Below, piece after piece: positions 1 to 10,367 of a DNA stretch of 64,000 bases. The stretch lies in contig NZ_LMLZ01000012.1 of assembly GCF_001422735.1 (NCBI RefSeq), positions 62,001 through 126,000 of the forward strand, read 5' to 3'. Made by a program: the position numbers and the translations under genes. Source of the stretch: Acidovorax sp. Leaf78 (GTDB lineage Bacteria > Pseudomonadota > Gammaproteobacteria > Burkholderiales > Burkholderiaceae_C). The stretch's first letter is position 1, and each line of letters starts with the position of its first letter. A model generated the notes under the pieces. It was not told where the DNA came from and made no database searches. It saw only the letters and a program-made list of their open reading frames with translations.

Positions 1-438
1 CCACGCTTCGGTACTGAAGTTGAGCACCACATAAGCGTTGACCGCCGACATGAACGCGCAGTAGATGATCCACGCCACATTCAGGCGGGCCCACACCGCG
101 TCGGGCAACGCCAGCTGGGCGCCCAGCAGCATCTTGAGGAAGTTCTTCTTCAAGATCCACACGGCCACGGCCAGGGCGATGGCCATGGCGCCGTACAGCA
201 CCGTGGGCTTCCATTTGATGAAGCGGTCGTCCTGCAGCACCAGCGTGAGCGTGCCGAACAGCAGGATCAGCACCAGCGTCACCTTGTGCATGGTCTGCAG
301 CCGGCGCTCCATCGCGTAGATCAGGCCCATCTGCACGACGGTGGCGGCCATCAGGACGGCGGTGCCCACATAGATGCCGTAGAACTTGTAGGCCCCGAAG
401 AACAGCAGGATGGGGAAGAAGTCGATCAGAATTTTCAT
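1..438 (-). CDS. yciB: Septation / inner-membrane-spanning protein YciB (N-terminal part, cut by window edge)
   Basis: The visible 146 residues are the N-terminal part of a polytopic inner-membrane protein; the family is about 180 residues long, so the C terminus lies outside the window. The protein opens [17 protein letters not shown], has several hydrophobic helices, and carries the conserved [11 protein letters not shown] segment typical of YciB (IspZ), a protein linked to cell-envelope and septation integrity. It starts 24 nt after the msrB stop and is probably co-transcribed with selO and msrB. The start is the ATG that matches the family N terminus. Family assignment is from recognition of the sequence, not a search. 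Confidence 0.9.
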   Translation of the reverse strand, partial: MKILIDFFPILLFFGAYKFYGIYVGTAVLMAATVVQMGLIYAMERRLQTMHKVTLVLILLFGTLTLVLQDDRFIKWKPTVLYGAMAIALAVAVWILKKNFLKMLLGAQLALPDAVWARLNVAWIIYCAFMSAVNAYVVLNFSTEAW

Positions 439-462
439 GGAATCAGCGGAGGGTCTCGGCGG

Positions 463-876
463 TCAGCCTTTGTCGGTTTCGAAGTCCAGCGAGGCCGAGT
501 TCATGCAGTAGCGCAGGCCGGTCGGTGCAGGGCCGTCTTCGAACACGTGGCCCAGGTGGGCCCCGCATTGTGCACACACCGTCTCGGTGCGCACCATGCC
601 GTGGCTGCGGTCGACGATGTCGGTGATCGCGCCCGGGATGGCTTCGGAGAAGCTGGGCCAGCCGCAGCCCGCGTCGAACTTGGTCACCGAATCGAACAAC
701 TTGGCGCCACAGCAGATGCAGTGGTAGCTGCCGTCGGCCCAGTGGGCCTCGTACTTGCCGGTGTACGGGCGTTCGGTGGCGGCATGGCGGGTGACCTGGA
801 AGGCCACGGGCTCGGCGCCCTTGTCACGCAGTACGGCTTGCCATTCGGCGTCGGTTTTTTGCACGGGGTGGGTCAT
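463..876 (-). CDS. msrB: Peptide-methionine (R)-S-oxide reductase MsrB
   Basis: 137 residues, normal length for a single-domain MsrB, which reduces the R epimer of methionine sulfoxide in proteins using thioredoxin. Four zinc cysteines form two pairs (C53/C56 in [11 protein letters not shown] and C101/C104 in [11 protein letters not shown]). The catalytic cysteine is C124 in RYCMNSASL, and C71 in AGCGWPSF is at the position used for resolving in some members. No signal peptide, so cytoplasmic. Its ATG overlaps the TGA of selO (ATGA), which implies translational coupling between two genes acting on redox-damaged or redox-regulated proteins. Confidence 0.97.
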   Translation of the reverse strand: MTHPVQKTDAEWQAVLRDKGAEPVAFQVTRHAATERPYTGKYEAHWADGSYHCICCGAKLFDSVTKFDAGCGWPSFSEAIPGAITDIVDRSHGMVRTETVCAQCGAHLGHVFEDGPAPTGLRYCMNSASLDFETDKG

Positions 877-2354
877 GATGAACAGCTGATCTCGATGGAA
901 GACGCCCAGTCGGGCGGAAAGGCTGCGTAGGCGTCGTGCCCGGGGTGCTCGTCGAAGGGGCGCTCCAGCAGCCGCTGAAGGGTTTGGACTTCGCTGAAGT
1001 CGCCAAGTTTCGCTGCGCGGATGGCTTGTTCGCCCAAATGGTTGCGCAGCACGAATTTGGGGTTGGTTTTGAGCATCGAATCGGCCGCTACCGCTTGATC
1101 ATCCAGCGCAAGTAGCTCTGAATATGATAGCAACCATGCGTCGAACGCCTCGCGGTCCGCAAACAGGTCGCGCACGGGCTCGAAATCGCTGCTGCCCACC
1201 GCGTGCGAGAGCCTGCGCCAGAAGATGGGGTAATCCACGCCGTTTTTGGCGAGCAGCTGCAGGATGCCGTCGATGAGTGCGCCGTCCTGCTCGCGTGCCG
1301 TGGGCAAGCCCAGCTTGGCCCGCATGCGGGCCATGAACTCTTCGGGGAACACCGTCTTGTACGACTCCAGCGCCTGCTTGGCCAGCTCTTCGTCGCCGAT
1401 GAGCGGCAGCAGGGCCTGGGCCAGGCAGAACATGTTCCAGTACGCCACGTTGGGCTGGCGGTTGTAGGCGTAGCGGCCTTGCGTGTCGCTGTGGTTGCAC
1501 ACATGGCCCGGCACGAACGCGTCCAGAAACTGAAACGGCCCGTAGTCGATGGTCAGGCCCAGGATGCTCATGTTGTCGGTGTTCATCACGCCATGGCAAA
1601 ACCCCACGGCCTGCCACTGCGCCATCAGGCGCGCGGTGCGCTCGCTCACGGCCTGCAGCAGTGCTGCATAGGCGTTGCCACCGAATTCGGCAGTGCCGCG
1701 GCATGCGGGGTAGTAGCGGTCGATGACGTAGTCGGCCAGCGTCTGCAGCTGGGGCTCGAGCCCGTTGGCTGCAAAGTGCTCGAAGTGGCCAAAGCGCACG
1801 AAGCTGGGTGCCACGCGGGTGACCACCGCGGCGGTCTCGACCTCTTCGCGCCGCACGGGGCCGGGCGATCCGGTGATGCACAGCGCGCGCGAAGTCGGCA
1901 CGCCCAGGCCGTGCATGGCCTCGCTGCACAGAAATTCGCGGATGCTGGATCGCAGCACGGCGCGGCCGTCGCCCCCCCGCGAATAGGGCGTACGGCCGGC
2001 GCCCTTGAGCTGCACCTCGTGGCCGCTGGCCGTCTCGCCCAGCAAGATGGCGCGGCCATCGCCCAATTGCCCGGCCCAGACGCCGAACTGGTGGCCGCTA
2101 TAGACGCTGGCAAGAGGGCGCGAGCCCGCCAGCAGCGCATTGCCGGTGAACGCCTGCAGCGCCTCGTCGGTGTGCAGCACCGCAGGGTCCAGGCCGATCA
2201 GACGCGCCACGTCGGCGCTGGTGCCCACCCAGTGGGGCGCGGGCAGCGGAGTAGGGCGCAGCTCGGTGTAGAAGTCGGGGCCCAGGGCGGCAAAACCATG
2301 GTTCCAGGCCAGGCCGATGTCGGCAAGGGTTTCGCTGTCGGCGCGCTGATTCAT
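873..2354 (-). CDS. selO: Protein adenylyltransferase SelO (YdiU/UPF0061)
   Basis: 493 residues, the usual SelO length. SelO is a pseudokinase-fold enzyme that transfers AMP to Ser/Thr/Tyr of target proteins and is linked to redox homeostasis. Visible hallmarks are [20 protein letters not shown], the [16 protein letters not shown] block, the [11 protein letters not shown] catalytic-loop equivalent, [11 protein letters not shown], and the C-terminal SCSS motif, where the Cys replaces the selenocysteine of vertebrate SelO. The start is the ATG giving [10 protein letters not shown]; the frame stays open upstream but that part is unrelated. Residues about 408-424 are encoded by a copy of a dispersed intergenic repeat (1084-1133), an in-frame insertion in a variable C-terminal stretch. 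Overlaps msrB by 4 nt. Confidence 0.95.
   Translation of the reverse strand: MNQRADSETLADIGLAWNHGFAALGPDFYTELRPTPLPAPHWVGTSADVARLIGLDPAVLHTDEALQAFTGNALLAGSRPLASVYSGHQFGVWAGQLGDGRAILLGETASGHEVQLKGAGRTPYSRGGDGRAVLRSSIREFLCSEAMHGLGVPTSRALCITGSPGPVRREEVETAAVVTRVAPSFVRFGHFEHFAANGLEPQLQTLADYVIDRYYPACRGTAEFGGNAYAALLQAVSERTARLMAQWQAVGFCHGVMNTDNMSILGLTIDYGPFQFLDAFVPGHVCNHSDTQGRYAYNRQPNVAYWNMFCLAQALLPLIGDEELAKQALESYKTVFPEEFMARMRAKLGLPTAREQDGALIDGILQLLAKNGVDYPIFWRRLSHAVGSSDFEPVRDLFADREAFDAWLLSYSELLALDDQAVAADSMLKTNPKFVLRNHLGEQAIRAAKLGDFSEVQTLQRLLERPFDEHPGHDAYAAFPPDWASSIEISCSS
1084..1133 (+). repeat. Dispersed palindromic repeat, copy A (inside selO)
   Basis: Carries the family signature: GCCGCTACCGCTTG, a variable loop, AGCGCAAGTAGCT, and a terminal AT-rich ATAGCA. 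It is read in frame on the reverse strand as selO residues about 408-424. It is one of seven copies seen in this window and the more degenerate of the two that lie in coding sequence. Confidence 0.7.
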
Positions 2355-2452
2355 CGCCCGATTGTCTCGCACCGTCGATGCCCCCGAGCCGACAGGGCCA
2401 TGGGCCACGACACACAGGCCCCTGGCTTGCTCTGCCTTGGCCATCCCCCTTG

Positions 2453-3487
2453 TCAGGACGCGGCTTCGGGCTCGGGCTGCAGCACCTGCGCGCGGTACTG
2501 GCCGGGCGGCATGCCGAACCAGCGCTTGCAGGCGCGAAACAGGTTGCTCTGGTCCGCAAAGCCCAGCAGGTCGGAGATCTCGCCCAGGGTGCGCCGCGCA
2601 TCGCTCAGGTGCTGGCGCGCCAGCTCGCAGCGTGTGTCGTCCAGCAGCTGCTGGTAGCTCACGGATTCGGCCTGCAGACGCCGCTGCAGCGTGCGGTCGG
2701 TCAGGTGCAGTCGCGCAGCGATGTCTTCGCGCCGCGGCTCGCCCAGGTGCAGCACGCGCGCAATCTCGGTGCGCACCTTGGTACTGGCCAGCGTCTGGCC
2801 GAGCTGGTCCAGCTCCGACTCCACCATGCGCTCGTGCAGCGCCCACAGGCTGGGGTTGTGAGTGGGTATGGGCGCCAGCAGATCGGCGTCTGACAGCAGG
2901 AACCGGTTGGCCCCCTGCCCGAACTGCGGCAACAGGCCGAACGCCGTACGGTAGCGGGCATCGTCCTGCGGCAGCGGCGTGGTCAACTGCACCGCCAGCG
3001 GCACCATATCGCGCCGGGTCAGCCAGCCGCACAGCATGAACAAGGTCAGCACCGCGAACTCGATGCGCTGGCGCGGGATGGGCCGGGTGGCGCCTATGTG
3101 GCTGATCGCCAGCCAGTAGCCCTGGCCGCGCGGGTCGCGCTGCATCTCGAAGGTGGTGGCGTCCGATATCAGCGCCATCTGCCGCTGCAGGTGCTCAAAC
3201 CCCACCATCAGGTTGGGCCCGGAGGCCAGCGCATAGCCCACCAGGTCCACATTGCCGTAGCGCGCCGCCAGGTCCCGCTCCAGGCCCAGGCCGGGCTGGC
3301 CGTACCGCGCCGCGGCGGCCTCCCACAGGCGGCTTACGCGGTCCACATCCACGCGGGTCTGCTGCTGCAGCAGGGCGGGCAGGTCGATGCCCGCTTCAGT
3401 GCACAGGTCTGCGGCAGGCAGGCCTTCGGCTGCAAACATGTCCGCAATGCCGCGAACCCACGCGGCGGAGCTGGTGCGCGGTGTCAT
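2453..3487 (-). CDS. AraC-family transcriptional regulator (arabinose-binding-like N domain)
   Basis: 344 residues. The N-terminal two thirds (about 10-215) resemble the Arabinose_bd/OruR-type sensor domain found in many proteobacterial AraC-family regulators. The last 100 residues hold the two helix-turn-helix units, visible around [20 protein letters not shown] and [31 protein letters not shown]. The C terminus [18 protein letters not shown] is the classic second AraC HTH. It lies upstream of and co-oriented with selO (98 nt gap), and is divergent from the esterase at 3671, its most obvious candidate target. The effector is not predictable. Confidence 0.92.
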   Translation of the reverse strand: MTPRTSSAAWVRGIADMFAAEGLPAADLCTEAGIDLPALLQQQTRVDVDRVSRLWEAAAARYGQPGLGLERDLAARYGNVDLVGYALASGPNLMVGFEHLQRQMALISDATTFEMQRDPRGQGYWLAISHIGATRPIPRQRIEFAVLTLFMLCGWLTRRDMVPLAVQLTTPLPQDDARYRTAFGLLPQFGQGANRFLLSDADLLAPIPTHNPSLWALHERMVESELDQLGQTLASTKVRTEIARVLHLGEPRREDIAARLHLTDRTLQRRLQAESVSYQQLLDDTRCELARQHLSDARRTLGEISDLLGFADQSNLFRACKRWFGMPPGQYRAQVLQPEPEAAS

Positions 3488-3670
3488 GGCCGGGCTGCCG
3501 GGTCAGGGTTAACGCGAGGGTGGTGTTCTGAAGTCACTGTTTTGGCACGGTTGCGATAGTGGGCCGATGGCGATGCGTTCACACAATCGTCGCTGAGGTT
3601 TGGCCCTGCCGCAAGTGTGACGCTTCAGAGAGGCCCGACCCATTCCTGAAAACCCCCAAGGAGACAAGAC

Positions 3671-5377
3671 ATGGCTGATTTTCAACGCCGCGTGCGCTTT
3701 GGCGCCGCCGTGCTGGCAGCATTGATGGGTACGGCCTGCGGCGGCTCCAGTGGCACGCCACCCGAGCTGCGCGAGACCCGCTACGGCGCGGTGCGCGGCA
3801 CCGACGACAGCGCCACCACCGGCACCTACGCCTGGAAGGGCCTGCCGTTTGCCAAGCCCCCCGTGGGCGACCTGCGCTGGCAACCGCCCGCAGAGCCCGC
3901 AGCCTGGACGGGCGAGCGCGATGCCACGCGGTTTGGCAGCGCCTGCCTGCAGATGGGGCGCCTGTACGGCCCCGGCGCCAACAACCGCTTTGACGACACC
4001 ATCGGCCAGACCCTGGGCACCCCCGTGGGCAACGAAGACTGCCTGACCCTGAACATCTGGCGCCCGGCCAACGGAGACAACAACCTGCCCGTGCTGCTGT
4101 TCCTGCACGGCGGCAGCGGCATATCGGGCTACACGGCCGACCCGGTGTACGACGGCGCGGCGCTGGCGCGCAAGGCCAACGCGGTGGTCGTCACGGCCAA
4201 CTACCGGCTCGATGTGATGGGCTTCTTTCAGCTGCCCGCGCTGCACACCGGCAGCCAGGCGTACAGCGGCAACTACGCGCTGCTGGACAACATCCAGGCG
4301 CTGCGCTTCATCCAGGACAACATCGGCCGCTTTGGCGGCAACGCGGGCAACGTCACGCTGATGGGGCAGTCGGCGGGTGCCACCAATGTGCTGGCCCTGC
4401 TGACCGCACCGGCAGCCGCAGGTTTGTTCCACAAGGCACTGCCGGTCAGCGCCGGCATCTCGCTGCCCACCAACCTGCCCGCAGGCACCATCCCCACGCT
4501 CAACCCGGCCAGCAAATACGCGGCGCAGGCGGGGGCATTGCTGGCGGCCCTGGCAGTGGCCGACGGGCTGGCGCCCGACGCGGCAGCGGCGGCTGTGCTG
4601 GTGTCCGGCTGGACGCCCGCGCACACCGCCAGCTACCTGCGCGGCAAGGACGGCCGCGTGGTGCTGCAGACCGTGCTCAAAGGCGGCCTTACGGGCTCGG
4701 GTCCCATCCCGGATGGCGTGGTGATTCCGGTCGACCCGATCGCCGCCATCGGGGCAGGGCGCTACCACAAGGTGCCGGTGCTGTCGGGTTACACGCTGGA
4801 CGAGGCCAAGCTCTTCGCGCCCTTCCTCGCACTGCTGGGCGGCAAGCCCGGCATGAAGATCAGCGACGCCGAGCGCTTTGCGATGACGCAAAGCTTCAAC
4901 CCCGATGCGCCCACCGCGCTCACCGCGGCCGACGTCATCGACGCGTCGTACCTGCCCGTCACCGCGCCGGTCACCGGCTACAACGCCCGCATGAAGCTGC
5001 TGGGCGCCGCTTTCATCGACCCGAGCCGCGACAACCTGCTCAACACGCTGCGCACCCACCAGGCCGACGTCTGGAGCTACCAGTTCAACTGGGCCCAGCA
5101 GCCCGCGCCCTGGAACGATGTGTACGGCGCAGCCCACGGCTTCGATCTGCCGTTCGTGTTCGGCAACTTCGGCCCTTCGCTGCTGGCCAAGGCCGCCAAC
5201 AGCACCGCCAACCAGCCGGGACGCCTGGCCCTGTCGGGCGTGATGATGGACGGCGTGCGTGCCTTCGTGCACACCGGCAACCCCAACCACGCCGGCCTGG
5301 GGCAGGAGTGGCAGGCCTGGCCGCGCAGGTTCATCTTCGACGCGGACCAGAAGGCTGCGCGCCTCAGCGTTCAGTAA
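3671..5377 (+). CDS. Type-B carboxylesterase / lipase family protein, probable lipoprotein
   Basis: 568 residues, the usual size of the carboxylesterase B (para-nitrobenzyl esterase, cholinesterase-like) family, which hydrolyses carboxylic esters. The nucleophile elbow GQSAG puts the catalytic Ser at 234. Glu378 in GYTLDEAKLF and His489 in GAAHGFDLPFVFG complete the triad, and the oxyanion-loop motif FLHGGSGISG is present. The first 23 residues form an export signal ending MGTACGG, a plausible though non-canonical lipobox, so it may be a periplasmic or outer-membrane lipoprotein. A strong SD (AAGGAGACAAGAC) precedes the ATG. Divergent from the AraC regulator. Substrate unknown. Confidence 0.93.
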   Translation: MADFQRRVRFGAAVLAALMGTACGGSSGTPPELRETRYGAVRGTDDSATTGTYAWKGLPFAKPPVGDLRWQPPAEPAAWTGERDATRFGSACLQMGRLYGPGANNRFDDTIGQTLGTPVGNEDCLTLNIWRPANGDNNLPVLLFLHGGSGISGYTADPVYDGAALARKANAVVVTANYRLDVMGFFQLPALHTGSQAYSGNYALLDNIQALRFIQDNIGRFGGNAGNVTLMGQSAGATNVLALLTAPAAAGLFHKALPVSAGISLPTNLPAGTIPTLNPASKYAAQAGALLAALAVADGLAPDAAAAAVLVSGWTPAHTASYLRGKDGRVVLQTVLKGGLTGSGPIPDGVVIPVDPIAAIGAGRYHKVPVLSGYTLDEAKLFAPFLALLGGKPGMKISDAERFAMTQSFNPDAPTALTAADVIDASYLPVTAPVTGYNARMKLLGAAFIDPSRDNLLNTLRTHQADVWSYQFNWAQQPAPWNDVYGAAHGFDLPFVFGNFGPSLLAKAANSTANQPGRLALSGVMMDGVRAFVHTGNPNHAGLGQEWQAWPRRFIFDADQKAARLSVQ

Positions 5378-5422
5378 GCGTGTTCAGTCAGCCTGCCCGG
5401 TGATGTCCAAGCCCATGTCCGT

Positions 5423-6139
5423 TCAGGATGCCACGGTGGCGGCAAGGTATGCACTCAGTGCGTCGTCATCCACGATGGCCACCTTGCCGAAGTCCAGAGA
5501 CACGATGCCCAGCCCTTCCAGCGTTTGCAGCACGCGGTTCACCGTCTGGCGCGACAGGCCGACCAACTGGCCCAGCTCGTCCTGCGTGAGGTTGAGCCGG
5601 CGCGTGCTGCGCCAGAACAGCCGGCTCAGGTACAGCGTCACGCGGTGCTCGGTGGACTGCGTGCGGCCCGCCTCGATGATGGTCATGGCCTGGCCCAGGC
5701 GCATGTTCAGGTGCAGCACCAGGAACTGGTTGAAGCCCAGGTGCGTCTCGCGCAGCGCGTTGAACAGCGGCAGCGGCAGGCACAGCAAGGTGGTGGGCCG
5801 CAGTGCGACCACGTTGTACTTGCGCGGCTCGGGCTTCATGGCCGAGCCTTCGCCGAACCACTCGCCGTCGGGCACGCCGATGAACGCCGACGAGCGGCCC
5901 TTGCTGGCCGGGCTTTGCAGCATCACCAGGCCAGACAGCACGGCGTACCAGCCCTGCACGGCGCTGCCGGCGGGCATCATCACCGCGCCCTTGTCGCCCT
6001 GGATGGAGAACACCTCGGCCCGCAGCCGCTCCTGCAGGGCTGCGGGCACGCTGGCGAACCAGGGCTGGGCTTCGATGAAACGCTGGGCGGTGGGCGCAAA
6101 GCAGAGCATGCGCCGCATTGTCCCGGGTTCAGAAGCCAT
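5423..6139 (-). CDS. Crp/Fnr-family transcriptional regulator
   Basis: 238 residues: an N-terminal cyclic-nucleotide-binding-type beta-roll (about 20-140, including GWYAVLSGLVMLQ and GEWFGEGSAM), a dimerisation helix, and a C-terminal winged helix with LTQDELGQLVGLSRQTVNRV as recognition helix. No N-terminal cysteine cluster is seen, so it is not an oxygen-sensing Fnr; the ligand is unknown. The start MASEPGTM was chosen; MRRMLCF 21 nt downstream is an alternative. It is divergent from the acyl-CoA ligase at 6332 across 192 nt, and a short palindrome CAGGGTATTCCCTG lies at 6141-6154 just ahead of the start codon, a possible autoregulatory site. Control of the ligase is inference from position. 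Confidence 0.92.
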   Translation of the reverse strand: MASEPGTMRRMLCFAPTAQRFIEAQPWFASVPAALQERLRAEVFSIQGDKGAVMMPAGSAVQGWYAVLSGLVMLQSPASKGRSSAFIGVPDGEWFGEGSAMKPEPRKYNVVALRPTTLLCLPLPLFNALRETHLGFNQFLVLHLNMRLGQAMTIIEAGRTQSTEHRVTLYLSRLFWRSTRRLNLTQDELGQLVGLSRQTVNRVLQTLEGLGIVSLDFGKVAIVDDDALSAYLAATVAS

Positions 6140-6331
6140 GCAGGGTATTCCCTGTGCGTTTGTCAACGGGGCGACAGGTGTTGGCAAGCCCGCGCCTGCG
6201 GCGCACACTGCCCTTGCCCCGATGGAATGCGCGCCGCGGACTGCGGGTTTTCACCACCAGCGTGACACGTCCGAAGGCCCGCACCGCGCTACGATGATCT
6301 TTCCATTCACCACCACATCCAAGGAGCCCCC

Positions 6332-7975
<1,644 letters not shown>

Positions 7976-8058
7976 TGAAGACGGGCCCGGCGCTCGGGGG
8001 AGCGCGGGGCCAGTCGCGTGTGCGACGCTGGTAGGGGCAATCCCTGAGCATCGCTTTG

Positions 8059-8087
8059 TTGCAACGCGGTACGCTGCGTTTTATATA
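8059..8087 (+). promoter_or_regulatory. Candidate sigma70 promoter for the ABC importer operon
   Basis: TTGCAA (8059-8064), exactly 17 nt, then TATATA (8082-8087). This is the best -35/-10 pair seen in the window. A start about 7 nt downstream would leave a very short leader ending in the AAGGAG ribosome site at 8093-8098, so the true start may be slightly different. Confidence 0.45.
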
Positions 8088-8106
8088 TTTACAAGGAGAC
8101 AAGACC

Positions 8107-9339
8107 ATGAAGTTCGCTATTAAGGCTGTAGCAGCCTCGGTAATCCTGGCAAGTGCTGGCGGGGCGTTCGCTCAAAAGGGCGAGACCGTCAAGATCGCCT
8201 GGCTCGACCCGCTTTCCGGCCTGATGGCGGCCGTGGGAACCAACCAGCTCAAGAGCTTCCAGTTCATCGCTGAAGAGTTCAACAAGAAGAACGCCGCAGG
8301 GGTCAAGTACGAGATCATCGGCATCGACAACAAGCTCAGCCCGCAAGAGACCACCAGCGCGCTGCGCTCGGCCATGGACCAGGGCGCACGGTACGTGGTG
8401 CAGGGCAACGGCTCCGGCCCGGCCCTGGCCATCATGGACGCGCTGGAAAAGCACAACGCCCGCAACCCCGGCAAGGAAGTCCTCTTCCTGAACTACGCTG
8501 CGGTGGACCCAGACCTGACCAACAGCAAGTGCAGCTACTGGCACTTCCGCCTGGACGCGGACACCTCCATGAAGATGGAAGCCCTGACCACGTACATGAA
8601 GGACATGCCCGAGGTCAAGAAGGTCTATCTGATCAACCAGAACTACGCGCACGGCCACCAGGTCGCCAAGTACGCCAAGGAAATGATGGGCCGCAAGCGT
8701 CCTGACGTGCAGTTCGTCGGCGACGACCTGCACCCCCTGGCCCAGGTGCGCGACTTCGCGCCCTACATCGCCAAGATCAAGCAGTCGGGCGCCGACAGCG
8801 TGATCACCGGCAACTGGGGCTCGGACCTGGCGCTGCTCATCAAGGCTGCCAACGATGCGGGCCTGAACAACGTCAACTTCTACACGTACTACGGTTCCGT
8901 CACCGGCAGCCCCACTGCGATGGGTTCGGCCGCCGCAGGCCGCGTGTACATGGTGGCCTACGCCCACATGAACCTGCCCGGCGAGATCAACAAGATCGTG
9001 GTGGACTACAAGAAGAAGTTCAACGACGACATGTACACCGGTGCGGTCTACCACGCCTTCACCATGCTGTCCGAAGGCTTTGCCAAGGCCAAGTCCACCG
9101 ACCCCGTCAAGGTGGCCGCGGTGTTCGAAGGCATGAAGTTCAAGAGCTTCAACGGCGAGGTCGAGATGCGCAAGACGGACCACCAGCTGCAGCAGGGCCT
9201 GTTCATCTCCAAGTGGGAGAAGGCCGGCGGCAAGTACCCGCTCGATTCGGAGAACACGGGCTACACCTTCGTGCCCGTGAAGTACTACGAGCCCTATGTG
9301 GCCAGCACGCCCTCCTCGTGCCAGATGAAGCGTCCGTAA
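8107..9339 (+). CDS. Branched-chain-amino-acid-type ABC transporter substrate-binding protein
   Basis: 410 residues with a Sec signal peptide (MKFAIKAVAASVILASAGGAFA, cleavage before QKGE) followed by a type I periplasmic binding fold (Peripla_BP_6): VKIAWLDPLSGLMAAVG at the N lobe and the DNKLSPQETTSALRSAM helix region. It captures the substrate of the LivHMGF importer that follows. The start was chosen at ATG 8107 because it begins the signal peptide and follows AAGGAGACAAGACC; the open frame extends 51 nt upstream without coding character. A strong terminator hairpin follows at 9358, so this gene is probably transcribed in excess of the permease genes. Ligand uncertain: given the neighbours, an organic acid is as likely as an amino acid. 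Confidence 0.94.
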   Translation: MKFAIKAVAASVILASAGGAFAQKGETVKIAWLDPLSGLMAAVGTNQLKSFQFIAEEFNKKNAAGVKYEIIGIDNKLSPQETTSALRSAMDQGARYVVQGNGSGPALAIMDALEKHNARNPGKEVLFLNYAAVDPDLTNSKCSYWHFRLDADTSMKMEALTTYMKDMPEVKKVYLINQNYAHGHQVAKYAKEMMGRKRPDVQFVGDDLHPLAQVRDFAPYIAKIKQSGADSVITGNWGSDLALLIKAANDAGLNNVNFYTYYGSVTGSPTAMGSAAAGRVYMVAYAHMNLPGEINKIVVDYKKKFNDDMYTGAVYHAFTMLSEGFAKAKSTDPVKVAAVFEGMKFKSFNGEVEMRKTDHQLQQGLFISKWEKAGGKYPLDSENTGYTFVPVKYYEPYVASTPSSCQMKRP

Positions 9340-9357
9340 ACCCTGCGCAATCGCTTC

Positions 9358-9387
9358 GAGGCCCGAGCCACTCGGGCCTCTTTTTTT
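9358..9387 (+). terminator. Intrinsic terminator / attenuator between binding protein and permease genes
   Basis: Perfect 10-bp stem GAGGCCCGAG (9358-9367) and CTCGGGCCTC (9371-9380), 3-nt loop, then seven T. It sits inside the operon, 18 nt after the binding-protein stop and 22 nt before livH, so read-through must supply the downstream genes. Confidence 0.9.
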
Positions 9388-9409
9388 ACCCCTGCAGTGA
9401 AAAATTCCA

Positions 9410-10363
9410 ATGAATACTGAGTTTTTCGTGATCTCGCTGCTGAACGGCGTGAGCTACGGGCTCCTGCTGTTCATGCTCAGTTCGGGCCTCACGCTGATCT
9501 TCAGCATGATGGGTGTGCTCAACTTTGCGCACACCAGCTTCTACATGCTGGGAGCCTATTTCGCGTTCACCATCTCCGGACTGGTGGGCTTCTGGCCGGC
9601 GCTCGTGATTGCGCCGCTGGTGGTGTTTGCACTGGGTGCCGCGTTCGAGCGCTATTGCCTGCGCCGCGTGCACAAGTTCGGCCACGTGCCGGAGCTGCTC
9701 GTCACGTTCGGGCTCTCGTACCTCATTCTGGAAGTGGTGCAGCTCGTGTGGGGCCGCTCGACGGTGCCCTACGGCCTGCCCACGCAACTGCAGGGCCCCC
9801 TGTTTTCGCTGTACGGCACGCAGTTCCCCAAGTCGCGCTCGTTCGTGATGCTGGTCGCGCTGCTGATGCTGGTGTCGGTGTGGCTGCTGCTCACCCGCAC
9901 GCGCATCGGCCTGGTGATCCAGGCGGCGCTCAAGTACCCGCACATGGTGGAGGCGCTGGGCCACAACGTGCCGCGCGTGTTCATGCTCGTGTTCGGCGGC
10001 GGCGCGGCCCTGGCGGGCCTGGCCGGGGTGATCGGCGGCAACACCTACGTTACCGAGCCCGCCATGGCGGCGTCGGTGGGCTCCATCATCTTCGTGGTGG
10101 TGGTGGTGGGCGGCATGGGCTCGCTGGCGGGGGCCTTCCTCGCGTCGCTGCTTATCGGGCTGGTGCAGACCTTTGCCGTGGCGCTCGACTACTCGCTCAT
10201 CCATGTGTTCAAGGCGGTGGGCGTGGCCGTCACCGACCAGACCTTCGGCTACCCGCTGCTCAAGCTCACCATCTCGCAGGTGGCGCCCATCCTGCCGTAC
10301 CTGTTCCTCGTGCTGATCCTGATCTTCAGGCCCAAGGGTCTGCTGGGTACCCGGGAGGACTGA
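9410..10363 (+). CDS. livH: Branched-chain-type ABC transporter permease LivH
   Basis: 317 residues, about eight hydrophobic helices, no signal peptide. Diagnostic LivH segments are GVLNFAHTSFYMLGAYFAF near the N terminus and the cytoplasmic coupling region ALGHNVPRVFMLVFGGGAAL followed by GGMGSLAGAFLASLLIGL. It forms one half of the membrane channel with LivM (starts 5 nt after its stop). Slightly longer than E. coli LivH (308). Confidence 0.94.
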   Translation: MNTEFFVISLLNGVSYGLLLFMLSSGLTLIFSMMGVLNFAHTSFYMLGAYFAFTISGLVGFWPALVIAPLVVFALGAAFERYCLRRVHKFGHVPELLVTFGLSYLILEVVQLVWGRSTVPYGLPTQLQGPLFSLYGTQFPKSRSFVMLVALLMLVSVWLLLTRTRIGLVIQAALKYPHMVEALGHNVPRVFMLVFGGGAALAGLAGVIGGNTYVTEPAMAASVGSIIFVVVVVGGMGSLAGAFLASLLIGLVQTFAVALDYSLIHVFKAVGVAVTDQTFGYPLLKLTISQVAPILPYLFLVLILIFRPKGLLGTRED

Positions 10364-10367
10364 AGCC

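Noticed and set aside
7983..8010. GC-rich hairpin after the acyl-CoA ligase gene
   Set aside because: GGCCC/GGGCC and GCGCT/AGCGC arms pair with a mismatch, but no T run follows, so it is not called as a terminator.
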